Notes: a model not told the origin generated them from the sequence alone. Positions 8,386 to 16,087 are shown, counted from the first letter of the stretch. The stretch: 50,365 nucleotides of DNA from Minisyncoccota bacterium (GCA_018060905.1 JAGOVD010000001.1:1-50365), one strand, 5' to 3'. Translations and numbers: made by a program.

Positions 8386-9176
8386 GGAGTAAACATTTTG
8401 GTTAAGAAATGAAACATCTGTTTGTCATACTGCTCGATGATTTCAGTTTTGTATACCTCATCATCGGTCATCATATAAAGAAACATCAATATCTTCGCAT
8501 CTTTGCGCTTTTGGGAAGCCTCCTTTGCATAGTGAATTGATTTTTCGTACTGTCCGATAAGACAATACATACTTGCTAAATTTTCTTTAACAAGAATCAT
8601 TTCAGGATATACAGAGAACGCTTCTTCCAAAATCGTTTGGTATGTTCTGACATTTGAAGTCCTATATGACAACGCCTGACTTACCAGGTATGAGCAATAT
8701 AACCCCTTCCATAAATCAAGCTTGCCTACTGAAGGGTGAGAGAGTTGGGTTGGCACAGCGCTTAGCTCTGCAAAAATCGGATCGAATTGTCTTCCTTGCT
8801 CATCTACAATCACAATATGAGGACTCTCATATTGTAGTAGTTCAGCAATGTAGGTTTCGTCGTTCCATTTTTCTGCACATGCTTGTTCTAATATCATTGA
8901 CCGCAGTAAATCTTCGCAAACCTCTCCTGCATACATCGTGTGTGTAGGAAAAAATTGTTCACATAATACTGCGGCTTTGAGTGCTCTACCAAAACAACCT
9001 GCATCATCAAAACCAATGTTCATTTCTGCAACTTTCTCTTCGGAGAATGCTACACCATTGGGAATATTCCATGATAGAGAATAAAGAAACGATATCGGAT
9101 CTTTGTACCCTGACTCAGTTCCTTTTACTCGGAATGTATCCATGGCTTTCGCCTTGAATTGATCGAAAGATATCAT
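8382..9176 (-). CDS. Possible transglutaminase-like cysteine protease with TPR-like tail
   Basis: The product is 264 residues. The first 140 or so contain a plausible Cys-His-Asp set: C61 in DDAGCFGRALKAA, H120 in ESPHIVIVDEQGR and D132 in QFDPI, in the order and spacing of transglutaminase-like domains. From about 155 to 240 the sequence is helical with repeat-like spacing (TILEEAFSVYPEMILVKENL, then MYCLIGQYEKSIHYAKEA), as in tetratricopeptide repeats. The catalytic assignment is inference from residue pattern only. No signal peptide is visible, so it is probably cytoplasmic. The promoter is the minus half of the divergent pair at 9215-9243. Confidence 0.6.
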   Translation of the reverse strand: MISFDQFKAKAMDTFRVKGTESGYKDPISFLYSLSWNIPNGVAFSEEKVAEMNIGFDDAGCFGRALKAAVLCEQFFPTHTMYAGEVCEDLLRSMILEQACAEKWNDETYIAELLQYESPHIVIVDEQGRQFDPIFAELSAVPTQLSHPSVGKLDLWKGLYCSYLVSQALSYRTSNVRTYQTILEEAFSVYPEMILVKENLASMYCLIGQYEKSIHYAKEASQKRKDAKILMFLYMMTDDEVYKTEIIEQYDKQMFHFLTKMFTP

Positions 9177-9177
9177 A

Positions 9178-9260
9178 GTTTATAATGTTTAAGGAACGTA
9201 ATTTATTGGAATATATTGTAGCACAAATGTCTTGACAAGTCAAGGTATTTCTGCTATACT
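9178..9260. promoter_or_regulatory. Divergent promoter pair with overlapping, palindromic -35 boxes
   Basis: Plus promoter: TTGACA 9232-9237, 17-bp spacer, TATACT 9255-9260 preceded by TGC. Minus promoter: TTGACT 9243-9238, 17-bp spacer, TACAAT 9220-9215 preceded by TGTGC. The two -35 boxes abut inside the palindrome CTTGACAAGTCAAGG. The minus leader carries the shared box at 9198-9178. Confidence 0.82.
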
Positions 9261-9357
9261 TCATCCAGTTCTTTAATAAGCCTTTTTCGAGAATCGTTAG
9301 TACTTATTTGTCATAGAATTCAGGGTCTATTCCTTGAATTTACATATCTGAAAAATT

Positions 9358-9843
9358 ATGACAAACAATACTTCAAATCCAGTGACCGTAAATGGAGCTG
9401 GTGCCGATTCACAGAATCAGGTTAATACAGTTGAATTAGTTTTAACGTTCAATTTGATGGGTAGTGGATTCTTTGGGGACCAATACAGAGAAAGGCGAAT
9501 ATGGAAGTCAGGTGGTTCACACCTGCTTGCATTAAGTCCTATTTGTACCCCAGATGAGTTCAGTGACTCGAACTGTGATTGCAGGAGCTATTACTGTAAC
9601 GAGGTCCCAAAACAACTTAGTGGTGAGAAAAGTTTTGATAATGGAGGACGTACGTGTCTCTATCAATTCTGGGATGCATTTGTAAGAGCAACTAAACATT
9701 TTGACGACATTGTTCCCGAAATGTTTAGTACAGGCAATTACGGATGCAGGAGTATTTGGTTTGTAATGAGAACCAGTCGTGACCTTGAGTACATTAAGTC
9801 TGTTTTGAGAGAAGTGTTTGAACGTGAGATTAAGTTTAATTGA
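9358..9843 (+). CDS. Hypothetical cysteine-rich protein
   Basis: The product is 161 residues with a cluster of five cysteines at about 61-80 (ICTPDEF, NCDC, SYYC) plus single later ones, which may form a metal site or disulfides (inference). There is no clear signal peptide or membrane segment. It is transcribed from the plus half of the divergent promoter at 9232-9260 with a leader of about 90 bases and no Shine-Dalgarno sequence. A hairpin follows the stop. The family is not recognised. Confidence 0.68.
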   Translation: MTNNTSNPVTVNGAGADSQNQVNTVELVLTFNLMGSGFFGDQYRERRIWKSGGSHLLALSPICTPDEFSDSNCDCRSYYCNEVPKQLSGEKSFDNGGRTCLYQFWDAFVRATKHFDDIVPEMFSTGNYGCRSIWFVMRTSRDLEYIKSVLREVFEREIKFN

Positions 9844-9848
9844 ATTTT

Positions 9849-9875
9849 GGGCGAGCCTTAAAACTCGCCCTCATT
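9849..9875 (+). terminator. Probable terminator
   Basis: A perfect 7-bp stem GGGCGAG/CTCGCCC with an 8-base loop. The T tract is weak (TCATTATT), so termination may be partial. Confidence 0.55.
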
Positions 9876-9943
9876 ATTCAACCCATAAAGCAATTTGTGG
9901 TTTGATTGTGAAATACATTTGTTCATTCAAAAATCTAAATATA

Positions 9944-10876
9944 ATGAGTAAGCAAGAAATTCTGGATACCATAACTATCCTTTGCAGTAGCGAAAACGTT
10001 GCCGCTTCAATGAAACAAGCACTTCTCGAAAGTGATGTTGATATTGAGCCGATCAGTAATACAACAATCATTGCTGTAGAAAACACAATTGGTGGAGCGA
10101 AGATGCAGTCTTGTAAAGGAATTGTTATGGCACACAACATGCTTATCAATGACCAAAACTGCAAAATCATCCTGTACCACGTACTTCCAGTTGAGTACCT
10201 TCGCAAGAACCATCAAAAACTGGATATTGTACTGGCAAAGCCAAACGTACGATTGCTGGAAATGCCATTTTCGCTTGAAACACTTGCAACAGCATTTCAA
10301 ACAAAGAGCATAGATATTGACTCAAGTTCTACACAAGATGCCTTAAACAAGCACATTGCAGGAGAATTAAGCGGTATCTGGCATGACATTAAAAAGGCAC
10401 CGAATCCATTACAGCCACGAAATGACTGGGAAACGGATTGCGTAACAAATGGTATTGCAAAAGCAAAAGGAGCATTCCCAATGCTAGCCGATAAAGATGA
10501 TGCTTTCATTCTTCAATTCCTTGAAGAAACCTCCGCAAAACGCGAAGAGGTACGCAAAGGAGAAACCTTTTCAGGTATTTTCTGTGACATGGAAGGCACG
10601 CTTTTCAGCAATGGTACATTGAACAATGCGGTACTGGAATTTCTACGGAAGCACGAAGCCGAAGGGAAAGAAATCAGACTTTGGTCTGATGGAAACCTTT
10701 CAGAGCTTCAACCATTACTTGATGCTAATAACATCGCATATCAACTCAATGCAAAACGCGATTTTGCAGGAGCAATTGTCGAAATGGCGATTGATGATAT
10801 GGATGAGCATAGCTTTTCAGCAATTACGAAAGTATTTGCCAAAGAGTTCAAACAGGTAGGAAGCATCCTTGCTTAG
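9944..10876 (+). CDS. Receiver-like domain fused to a HAD-like phosphatase domain
   Basis: The product is 310 residues from the ATG at 9944; the frame opens earlier (9818), but that part overlaps the previous gene and its terminator. Residues about 1-115 look like a degenerate receiver fold, ending in LLEMPFSLETL where receivers have KPFxxxxL. The C-terminal part carries HAD-like motifs: CDMEGTLFSNG (D-x-E rather than D-x-D), LWSDGN for motif II, and AIDDMDE near motif IV. The loss of the second Asp suggests altered catalysis. A strong terminator follows. Both domain calls rest on motif pattern only. Confidence 0.62.
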   Translation: MSKQEILDTITILCSSENVAASMKQALLESDVDIEPISNTTIIAVENTIGGAKMQSCKGIVMAHNMLINDQNCKIILYHVLPVEYLRKNHQKLDIVLAKPNVRLLEMPFSLETLATAFQTKSIDIDSSSTQDALNKHIAGELSGIWHDIKKAPNPLQPRNDWETDCVTNGIAKAKGAFPMLADKDDAFILQFLEETSAKREEVRKGETFSGIFCDMEGTLFSNGTLNNAVLEFLRKHEAEGKEIRLWSDGNLSELQPLLDANNIAYQLNAKRDFAGAIVEMAIDDMDEHSFSAITKVFAKEFKQVGSILA

Positions 10877-10893
10877 TCTCTGTACATTTTTAC

Positions 10894-10922
10894 AAGCCGT
10901 TCCAATTGGGACGGCTTTTTTT
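10894..10922 (+). terminator. Strong intrinsic terminator
   Basis: A 10-bp stem (10894-10903 with 10908-10917, one G-U pair), an AATT loop and seven T. Confidence 0.92.
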
Positions 10923-11005
10923 AATAAAAAACCTACACGACCACACTACGAATTCCTTAGTCTGCATAGCTATACACCCCCAACCAGTCTGTCATTAATA
11001 TAGGT

Positions 11006-12334
11006 ATGGAAACCGCCGTTATTGGCAAAATACATAGTCCAGTCTCAATGAGCGAGGTACGGATCAGATATTGTCTATATTGTAGAAAGTCGAGTGAATC
11101 GGATGAGCTCCAAGCGCTGTCTATTGAATCTCAAGCCAAAGAAATGACTGCTATAGCGGATCGTTTAAATCTAAATATAGTTGCTATTAAAAAAGAATCT
11201 CATTCAGCAAAACAATCAGGACAACGACCGATATTTAAAGAACTATTACAAGAAATAGAAAAAGGTATTTATAACGGCATCCTCACATGGGCACCTGATC
11301 GGTTGAGTAGAAACGCTGGTGATCTGGGTACCGTTGTCGATCTCATGGATCAGAAAAAACTGATTCATATTCAAACATATGGACAAACTTTTTCAAACTC
11401 TCCAAATGAGAAATTCCTATTGATGATCCTGTGTTCTCAAGCCAAGCTTGAGAACGATAACAAGAGCATCAATGTAAAGCGTGGACTTCGCGCGAGAGTT
11501 GAAATGGGTCTGTGGCCGTGCCGTCCACCAACAGGATATACAAAGTACAAACGCATTGACCAGAAGTGTGAATCCGTCATTGATCCAGATCGTGCCCCGA
11601 TCATCAAGCAAATCTTTGAGAAAGTCGGCTATGACGGGTGGAGCGGAAGAAAGATATACCATTGGCTCAAAGATGATATCGATTTCAAGACCGAAGCGAA
11701 TATGCACTTGAGTTTGGGTAACCTCTACAAAATCCTCGAAAATCACTTCTATTATGGTCGCTTTGAATTCCCAAAGGAATCAGGCAACTGGTATAACGGC
11801 GCACATGTACCGATCATCACCAAAGAACTCTTTGATCTTGTCCAAATACAGATTAAAAATCAAACACTCCAACCGAGGTCTGAACAAAAGGAGTTTGCCT
11901 TCACCAAGATCATGACGTGTGGACTTTGCGGTTCGGGCATCACTGCAGACGAGAAATTCAAAAAGCAGAAGAACGGCACTGTCCACCGCTATGTCTATTA
12001 CAAGTGCACACGCATACGGGACTCACAATGTTTATGCGGGTATGTCAATGAAGATGATCTAATCGTACAACTCCAAGGACTCATGGACGATCTGGAAATA
12101 CAGACCGTCCCAATGCGAGAGAAAATTACGGCAGAAGTGCATCGGTTCAAGAAGTTTGAACAGATGCTCCTTGGCACAAAGACGGCTGTGGCGGTGAAGG
12201 ATATTGATATACGGAACTATGCTAAGTTTATCCTGATCGAGGGAACAGTGGACGAGAAACGGGAGTTTCTGAGGTGTTTGAAGAGTGAGATCTGCCTTAA
12301 TAACAAGAAAATCTCCTTAAAGCAGAGAGTCTAG
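11006..12334 (+). CDS. Serine recombinase / site-specific integrase
   Basis: The 442-residue product has the three-part layout of larger serine recombinases. The resolvase catalytic domain (about 20-160) has YCRKSSESDELQ with nucleophile S29 and the conserved DRLSRN. A recombinase domain follows (about 175-280), then a zinc ribbon starting CGLCGSGI with a later CTRIRDSQCLC, and a helical C-terminal tail. It would integrate or excise a mobile element. A later in-frame ATG at 11048 is possible. The metallo-beta-lactamase gene follows 20 bases downstream. A decayed copy of its last 25 codons lies at 13062-13142. Confidence 0.93.
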   Translation: METAVIGKIHSPVSMSEVRIRYCLYCRKSSESDELQALSIESQAKEMTAIADRLNLNIVAIKKESHSAKQSGQRPIFKELLQEIEKGIYNGILTWAPDRLSRNAGDLGTVVDLMDQKKLIHIQTYGQTFSNSPNEKFLLMILCSQAKLENDNKSINVKRGLRARVEMGLWPCRPPTGYTKYKRIDQKCESVIDPDRAPIIKQIFEKVGYDGWSGRKIYHWLKDDIDFKTEANMHLSLGNLYKILENHFYYGRFEFPKESGNWYNGAHVPIITKELFDLVQIQIKNQTLQPRSEQKEFAFTKIMTCGLCGSGITADEKFKKQKNGTVHRYVYYKCTRIRDSQCLCGYVNEDDLIVQLQGLMDDLEIQTVPMREKITAEVHRFKKFEQMLLGTKTAVAVKDIDIRNYAKFILIEGTVDEKREFLRCLKSEICLNNKKISLKQRV

Positions 12335-12354
12335 AAAAATGGTAAAATGGGTAT

Positions 12355-12975
12355 ATGAAGCTCACGAAATTTGAACAATCAGGGTTTATCTTAGAGACTG
12401 AGAACGGTTTCCGTCTCGCCTTTGATATTGGCAACAAAACGCCTCTGGAGAAACTTGAAGGCATCGCCGCTGACGCGATGCTTATATCGCATATCCATGG
12501 TGATCATTTTTCTCTCGATCAGATCAAGAAAATCAACCCCAAGAAACTATATCTCAACCATGAGTGTATTGAAACACTCGGAGAAGAAAGTCTGACATCG
12601 GAAATAGTGCAAGTGAAAGTCGGTGACCTCATCACGATCGGCAATATTACCGTGCAATTTTTCAACGTCGATCATGGCCCAAATGTGTCAGTACCACTCC
12701 AAGAAAACTTCGGATTTCTCATCACTGCTGATAGTCAGAAAATATACTTTGCGGGTGATATGTTCTACGAGTCAGGGATTGATGTAACCAATTTCGAAGT
12801 GCACTACGCGCTTCTGCCGGTTGGCACGCACTATACGTTTGGCCCGCGCGAAGCGTTTGAGTTTGCAAAGAAATTCAAAAAGATTGGCAAGATCATTTCG
12901 ATGCACTATGCAAATAAGCCAGAGACACAGGGCGAGTTTTTGGAACTTGCGAGGGGGTCGTTTGAGGCGGAGTAA
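12355..12975 (+). CDS. Metallo-beta-lactamase-fold hydrolase
   Basis: The product is 206 residues. The metal-binding signature SHIHGDHFS gives H46, H48, D50 and H51, with H107 (NVDHGPN) and D135 (FAGDMF) as further ligands and a late His in ISMHYANKP. It resembles the UlaG-like branch of the superfamily; the substrate is unknown. TAAAAT at 12343-12348 lies six bases before the ATG, so the mRNA is probably leaderless. It sits between an intact recombinase gene and a decayed recombinase 3' end, so it may be passenger cargo or the chromosomal gene next to an insertion site. Confidence 0.88.
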   Translation: MKLTKFEQSGFILETENGFRLAFDIGNKTPLEKLEGIAADAMLISHIHGDHFSLDQIKKINPKKLYLNHECIETLGEESLTSEIVQVKVGDLITIGNITVQFFNVDHGPNVSVPLQENFGFLITADSQKIYFAGDMFYESGIDVTNFEVHYALLPVGTHYTFGPREAFEFAKKFKKIGKIISMHYANKPETQGEFLELARGSFEAE

Positions 12976-13061
12976 TCTAAAACCATTCCGTACTATGGCT
13001 AGCTCAAACGTTTCAGTTAAATATAGACCAATCAGAATCGGATTTTTGGTGAGAAGGAAAT

Positions 13062-13142
13062 ATGCTTGAGAAGAGAGATTTGCTGGGGTGTTTGAAGAGC
13101 AAGTTAGTACTGAAAGACAAGCAATTGAAACTACTAAGTTAG
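13062..13142 (+). pseudogene. Remnant of a serine recombinase C-terminus
   Basis: An open stretch of 26 codons reads LEKRDLLGCLKSKLVLKDK and so on. It aligns with the C-terminal tail of the intact recombinase at 11006-12334 (DEKREFLRCLKSEICLNNK), sharing E-K-R, L and C-L-K-S and the same position relative to the stop. The rest of the gene is missing. It ends two bases before the convergent gene. This points to an earlier or tandem element at this locus. Confidence 0.65.
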
Positions 13143-13144
13143 GA

Positions 13145-13912
13145 TTACCAATTCATGCCTATGGATTGCTTTATCTTCTGCAGATCATTACTGTAGGTAT
13201 CAGAAAATAGTTTAGTCTCTATAAGCTGTTGGTAAAATTTGATATAGATTTCTAAGAAATATTCTAAAGCCCAGCAGCTTAACAAATCAACATCATCAGT
13301 GATTGCATGCTGATTACCTAAACGGAGATGGTTTGACTCACTATAGAGAGCATAGATACTATACATACTTGATCCTTTTAAATCCTTAATATTAAGTGAG
13401 CTTTTATCACACAAATCTTTTATTGACGGGAACACTCTGGTGTTTGACTTTATTTTAGCTAAATCAAAATCAGTCTTGAGGATTTTATTTACAACGTCAA
13501 CAGCCTTTAGGGTTTTATGCATACTATGTTCTTCAGTTGGAGGAATTGCGACATCGAGTGCGGCTCCGATTTGTGCCATATCCCGAGAAAGTAACTCGAG
13601 TACTTTATGACTATTGTCCTTTGCCAATCTCAATACATATTCTAAGTAAAAAATAACTTCAAACGATCCTCTCACAGCAAAGAAAACGTACTTCTGGTTA
13701 AAATCATCTTTTAGAAGATATTGAAACAGATTTGAGAGACCGACAATTTCTTTATGGAAATGTTGAACATACGCATATTCGAGGTGACCACCATTAGCCT
13801 TGTGTTGATTAGAGATATTTTCTATTTGAGGACCAAACTCAGCAGAAAAATTATCTACTTTTTCAAGGGCAGTCTTGAGTAGGGAGATCTTATTTAGTGT
13901 AGAAAATTCCAT
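13145..13912 (-). CDS. Hypothetical all-helical protein
   Basis: The product is 255 residues and predicted almost entirely helical, without membrane segments. Features include FFAVRGSFEVIFYLEYVLRL around 77-96 and YALYSESNHLRLGNQH around 200-215. The latter resembles the Ser/His helix of DUF5677-type or HEPN-like proteins, but I cannot confirm this. It lies four bases after the NUDIX gene and is probably co-transcribed with it. Confidence 0.68.
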   Translation of the reverse strand: MEFSTLNKISLLKTALEKVDNFSAEFGPQIENISNQHKANGGHLEYAYVQHFHKEIVGLSNLFQYLLKDDFNQKYVFFAVRGSFEVIFYLEYVLRLAKDNSHKVLELLSRDMAQIGAALDVAIPPTEEHSMHKTLKAVDVVNKILKTDFDLAKIKSNTRVFPSIKDLCDKSSLNIKDLKGSSMYSIYALYSESNHLRLGNQHAITDDVDLLSCWALEYFLEIYIKFYQQLIETKLFSDTYSNDLQKIKQSIGMNW

Positions 13913-13916
13913 GATT

Positions 13917-14402
13917 TTATAAAAACGAAATAGATCTCTCTACTATCCTGTTTCCTATATCTCCCCATTTTAAATATTCTTTATAATCTTCAGGAGTAAC
14001 TAGTTTTATTTCCACAATATCCCCCATAGGATCGCCGAGAAATGGACCGAGTGGCTTAACTACACACATGTATCTGAGTTGATATTTGAAACTTTGATCT
14101 TTCATATCTATCACCTTTTGATATCCTATTGGTTTAAATGAAAGTATTTCCATATTTGATTCTTCTTGTATTTCCCTTCTTAAGGATTGCTCAAATGATT
14201 CACCTTCTTCAATAGTTCCGCCAATGAGGCAATATTCTTTTCTTCCTCCACTATATCCAAAAACTATTTTTCCATCACAAAAACAAACTCCATATGTTTG
14301 AGTGCATTTCGTTTTATCTAAATGATCAAAGGAGTCTGCGTCGGTATACTCAAAGATGAATGTATTTCCTTTGTGATCTGTGTAAGTGTTAGCTAACTGC
14401 AT
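13917..14402 (-). CDS. NUDIX hydrolase
   Basis: The product is 161 residues. The NUDIX box is at 62-84: GTIEEGE, then REIQEES, fitting G-x5-E-x7-R-E-U-x-E-E with Ser-Asn in place of the usual final Gly region. Catalytic R76, E77, E80 and E81 are present. NUDIX enzymes cleave nucleoside diphosphates linked to another group; the substrate is not evident. On the minus strand TACAAT (14414-14409) lies six bases before the ATG at 14402, a leaderless start. The helical-protein gene follows four bases later. Confidence 0.87.
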   Translation of the reverse strand: MQLANTYTDHKGNTFIFEYTDADSFDHLDKTKCTQTYGVCFCDGKIVFGYSGGRKEYCLIGGTIEEGESFEQSLRREIQEESNMEILSFKPIGYQKVIDMKDQSFKYQLRYMCVVKPLGPFLGDPMGDIVEIKLVTPEDYKEYLKWGDIGNRIVERSISFL

Positions 14403-14498
14403 TTTTATATTGTAGCAAATTTTAACACAGCTCGGGCTAACTCAAACCCTACACCGTGTCACATATTAACCCCTCCTGGTCCTTCGATACTAAACTAA

Positions 14499-14648
14499 AC
14501 TGCTACCAACAAAGAGCTCGAACCATACCATCCGTATTGGCAGGATGAGGGTACTATTGATGCTGGCGTACCAGAGAGATACTCTAATTCATTAGAAGAG
14601 CTTTCTCGAAATTCTATCGCACGGTATCTAATGAAAAAAGTGGCTTAA
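14499..14648 (+). pseudogene. Open fragment of a decayed gene, identity unknown
   Basis: Between two in-frame TAA codons 49 codons read like real protein (KELEPYHPYWQDEG, then GVPERYSNSLEELSRN and ARYLMKKVA) but without a plausible start. It is probably the surviving 3' end of a gene removed by rearrangement; the parent is not recognised. Just downstream at 14654-14665 GGTTCGATTCTC resembles a tRNA T-arm, in the orientation opposite to the nearby tRNA-Glu, and may be a tRNA scar. Nothing else is seen between 14403 and 14730. Confidence 0.4.
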
Positions 14649-14730
14649 GCCAGGTTCGATTCTCAAAAGGGTGCTAAAAATGGCAACCTAAAAAACCCTT
14701 TAAATTGAAGCTTCTCGTGCTAGCACGAGT

Positions 14731-14805
14731 TGGTGACCCTACGGAGAATCGAACTCCGATTTAAAGCTTGAAAAGCTTCTGTCCTAACCGTTAGACGATA
14801 GGGCC
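14731..14805 (-). tRNA. tRNA-Glu (UUC)
   Basis: A full cloverleaf: acceptor GGCCCTA with TAGGGTC (one G-U), anticodon stem GAAGC/GCTTT and loop TTTTCAA with anticodon TTC, T-arm GGAGT-TCGATTC-TCCGT. The CCA end is encoded (14733-14731), unlike tRNA-Val and tRNA-Ser here. A 16-base perfect palindrome (14712-14727) just downstream may end the transcript. Confidence 0.95.
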
Positions 14806-14834
14806 ATGTGCGTACTATTGTACAAATTTTTTAT

Positions 14835-14867
14835 AAAAAAACAAGGAGCCTGTGAAAGCGCTCCTTG
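14835..14867 (-). terminator. Intrinsic terminator for the gene starting at 15372
   Basis: A perfect 8-bp stem CAAGGAGC/GCTCCTTG followed by seven U on the minus strand. Confidence 0.9.
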
Positions 14868-14889
14868 GTAAGCTAAATTAGGTTCCCCA

Positions 14890-15372
14890 CTAGTTCTTCC
14901 TTTCAGTAAAAGGGTCTTCGACGCGATATGTTCTGATCCTGCCATTTACTGTAACAGCGAACAAATGCTGTTCCTTCTGGAGTAAGGGGTCATGATAATA
15001 GATATCATTCTTACCTTCAAAACATTCATTTTTTAAGAAATTGTACACTGCCTGCGGAACAATATTCCATACCACAAAACGATTTTGTAATTCTTTGATT
15101 TTTTCCCAATACCCGAAAATATTTTTTGGGGACTGGTCTTCATCAATAGAAAATACAGAAAATACCAAGGCTTTCTTTTTGATCAACGTTTTACCTTCGG
15201 CTGCGGTAACTAGTATACGATGTGGAACTCTTTGCTCTAAAAGAGCAATACCTGCGAAAGATTCTTCGCGAGCTTTGTTTGGAATAATGTGTCTGTCTTT
15301 TGCCCCATAAATGATAGGGAAAAAAGCCATTGAAGCATCTGTAAGAAGAAGGGGGTTAGTTTGAAAGGACAT
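14890..15372 (-). CDS. Hypothetical protein
   Basis: The product is 160 residues, mixed alpha/beta, with no signal peptide or membrane segment. KTLIKKKALVFSVFSIDEDQ and HLFAVTVNGRIRTYRVEDPF look like strands of a small sheet. The family is not recognised. A minus-strand promoter (TTGCTT, 16-bp spacer, TACTAT) lies upstream and a terminator follows, so it is a single-gene unit between tRNA-Val and tRNA-Glu. Confidence 0.68.
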   Translation of the reverse strand: MSFQTNPLLLTDASMAFFPIIYGAKDRHIIPNKAREESFAGIALLEQRVPHRILVTAAEGKTLIKKKALVFSVFSIDEDQSPKNIFGYWEKIKELQNRFVVWNIVPQAVYNFLKNECFEGKNDIYYHDPLLQKEQHLFAVTVNGRIRTYRVEDPFTERKN

Positions 15373-15487
15373 AATGGTTGTTTTTTGTGAGATAAAAAGT
15401 TTTTTAAAATAGTACCATATTTACACGAAAAAGCAACTACAGTCGCAAAAGAGGGGAGAGTATGATATATTTTCCCTACAAAACCAG

Positions 15488-15561
15488 GCGCGGTTAGCTC
15501 ATATGGTTAGAGCGCAGCATTGACATTGCTGAGGTGAGAGGTTCGATCCCTCTACCGTGCA
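15488..15561 (+). tRNA. tRNA-Val (GAC)
   Basis: Acceptor GCGCGGT pairs with ACCGTGC (one G-U). The anticodon stem is CAGCA/TGCTG with loop TTGACAT (anticodon GAC) and the T-arm is AGAGG-TTCGATC-CCTCT. CCA is not fully encoded (ACCC follows). A -10 box TATGAT lies at 15461-15466. The last 12 bases of the tRNA region (15553-15564) recur inverted at 15603-15614. Confidence 0.95.
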
Positions 15562-15576
15562 CCCGTTTAAAAATGA

Positions 15577-15600
15577 GCCCGTTCACACGGGCAATTTTTA
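15577..15600 (+). terminator. Terminator after tRNA-Val
   Basis: A perfect 6-bp stem GCCCGT/ACGGGC with loop TCAC and a T-rich tail, nested inside the inverted copies of the tRNA end. Confidence 0.75.
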
Positions 15601-15602
15601 TT

Positions 15603-15745
15603 GGGTGCACGGTAAGCAGGCAACCTGCGTTGCCTGCGTGAGGGAGCGAACGCCGGAGTCATGTTTCTTCAGCAGAAGAAACAGACGAGGCGGTGCCCAG
15701 CCCGAACTGCGCGACTGGCGCAGTGAGAGGCGAGGGAGATCCCTA
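15603..15745 (+). repeat. Multi-hairpin intergenic element, copy A
   Basis: This GC-rich stretch starts with an inverted copy of the tRNA-Val 3' end (15603-15614). Three hairpins follow: 15616-15637 (9-bp stem, loop CTGC), 15663-15682 (8-bp stem, loop AGCA) and 15706-15724 (7-bp stem, loop GACTG). The linkers include GTGAGGGAGCGAACG, CCGGAGTCAT and GACGAGGCGGTGCCC, shared in part with copies at 18.4, 19.5 and 48.4 kb. An open frame crossing it (15557-15757) follows the hairpin arms and is not a gene. Confidence 0.65.
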
Positions 15746-15805
15746 CTTAGTGACTAGTGACCACAAAGTTTAAAATTTCAAGTCGAAGGCGATCCCTCTA
15801 TAATA

Positions 15806-16010
15806 TAAAAAGGGGCATTACCAAACGGTAATGCCCCTGTACTTACTAGCTCCCCAGCTAGTTTTAAACCCCACCTCGTGTCCTATCCAAAACAATATGT
15901 TGTTATCAAAAGATCGTTTTTTAAAAAAGGGTGTCCCAACAGAATTCTTTTTTCTCGTATTTTAGAAAACTATCGGGAGCACCCTTTTATCCAAATATCC
16001 GTTAAACTCT
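15806..16010 (-). ncRNA. Candidate small RNA transcribed leftward
   Basis: A minus-strand promoter (TTGACA 16044-16039, 16-bp spacer ending TGC, TACGAT 16022-16017) and a perfect minus-strand terminator (11-bp stem GGGGCATTACC at 15812-15822 with 15827-15837, then five U) bracket about 200 bases without a credible gene. Inside is a second large hairpin (AAAAGGGTG-C-TCCC pairing with GGGACACCCTTTT, about 15925-15990) ending in a U run, so a shorter form is possible. No known RNA family was recognised. Confidence 0.5.
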
Positions 16011-16016
16011 GCACCC

Positions 16017-16076
16017 ATCGTAGCACCTTTTGCAGTATTGTCAACTTTTGACTCTAGAAGATCTTTCCCGTAGTAT
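16017..16076. promoter_or_regulatory. Divergent promoter pair with adjacent -35 boxes
   Basis: Plus: TTGACT 16048-16053, 17-bp spacer, TAGTAT 16071-16076, driving 16088. Minus: TTGACA 16044-16039, 16-bp spacer, TACGAT 16022-16017. The -35 boxes are three bases apart in TGTCAACTTTTGACTC. A near-identical TGTCAACTTTGACC occurs at 17318-17330 before the next gene. Confidence 0.7.
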
Positions 16077-16087
16077 CAAAGAAAAAA

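Noticed and set aside
2580..12334. A complete prophage
   Set aside because: Only terminase, methyltransferase and recombinase genes are present; no portal, capsid, tail or lysis genes are recognisable, and the recombinase is not close to the terminase.
15557..15757. A 66-codon frame starting in the tRNA-Val end
   Set aside because: It begins inside the tRNA, crosses a terminator and follows hairpin arms of element A; no transcript could encode it sensibly.
15906..16019. An 18-codon minus-strand frame (MGAEFNGYLDKRVLPIVF) at the start of the candidate small RNA
   Set aside because: Its ATG lies inside the -10 box TACGAT, so it would not be in the transcript.
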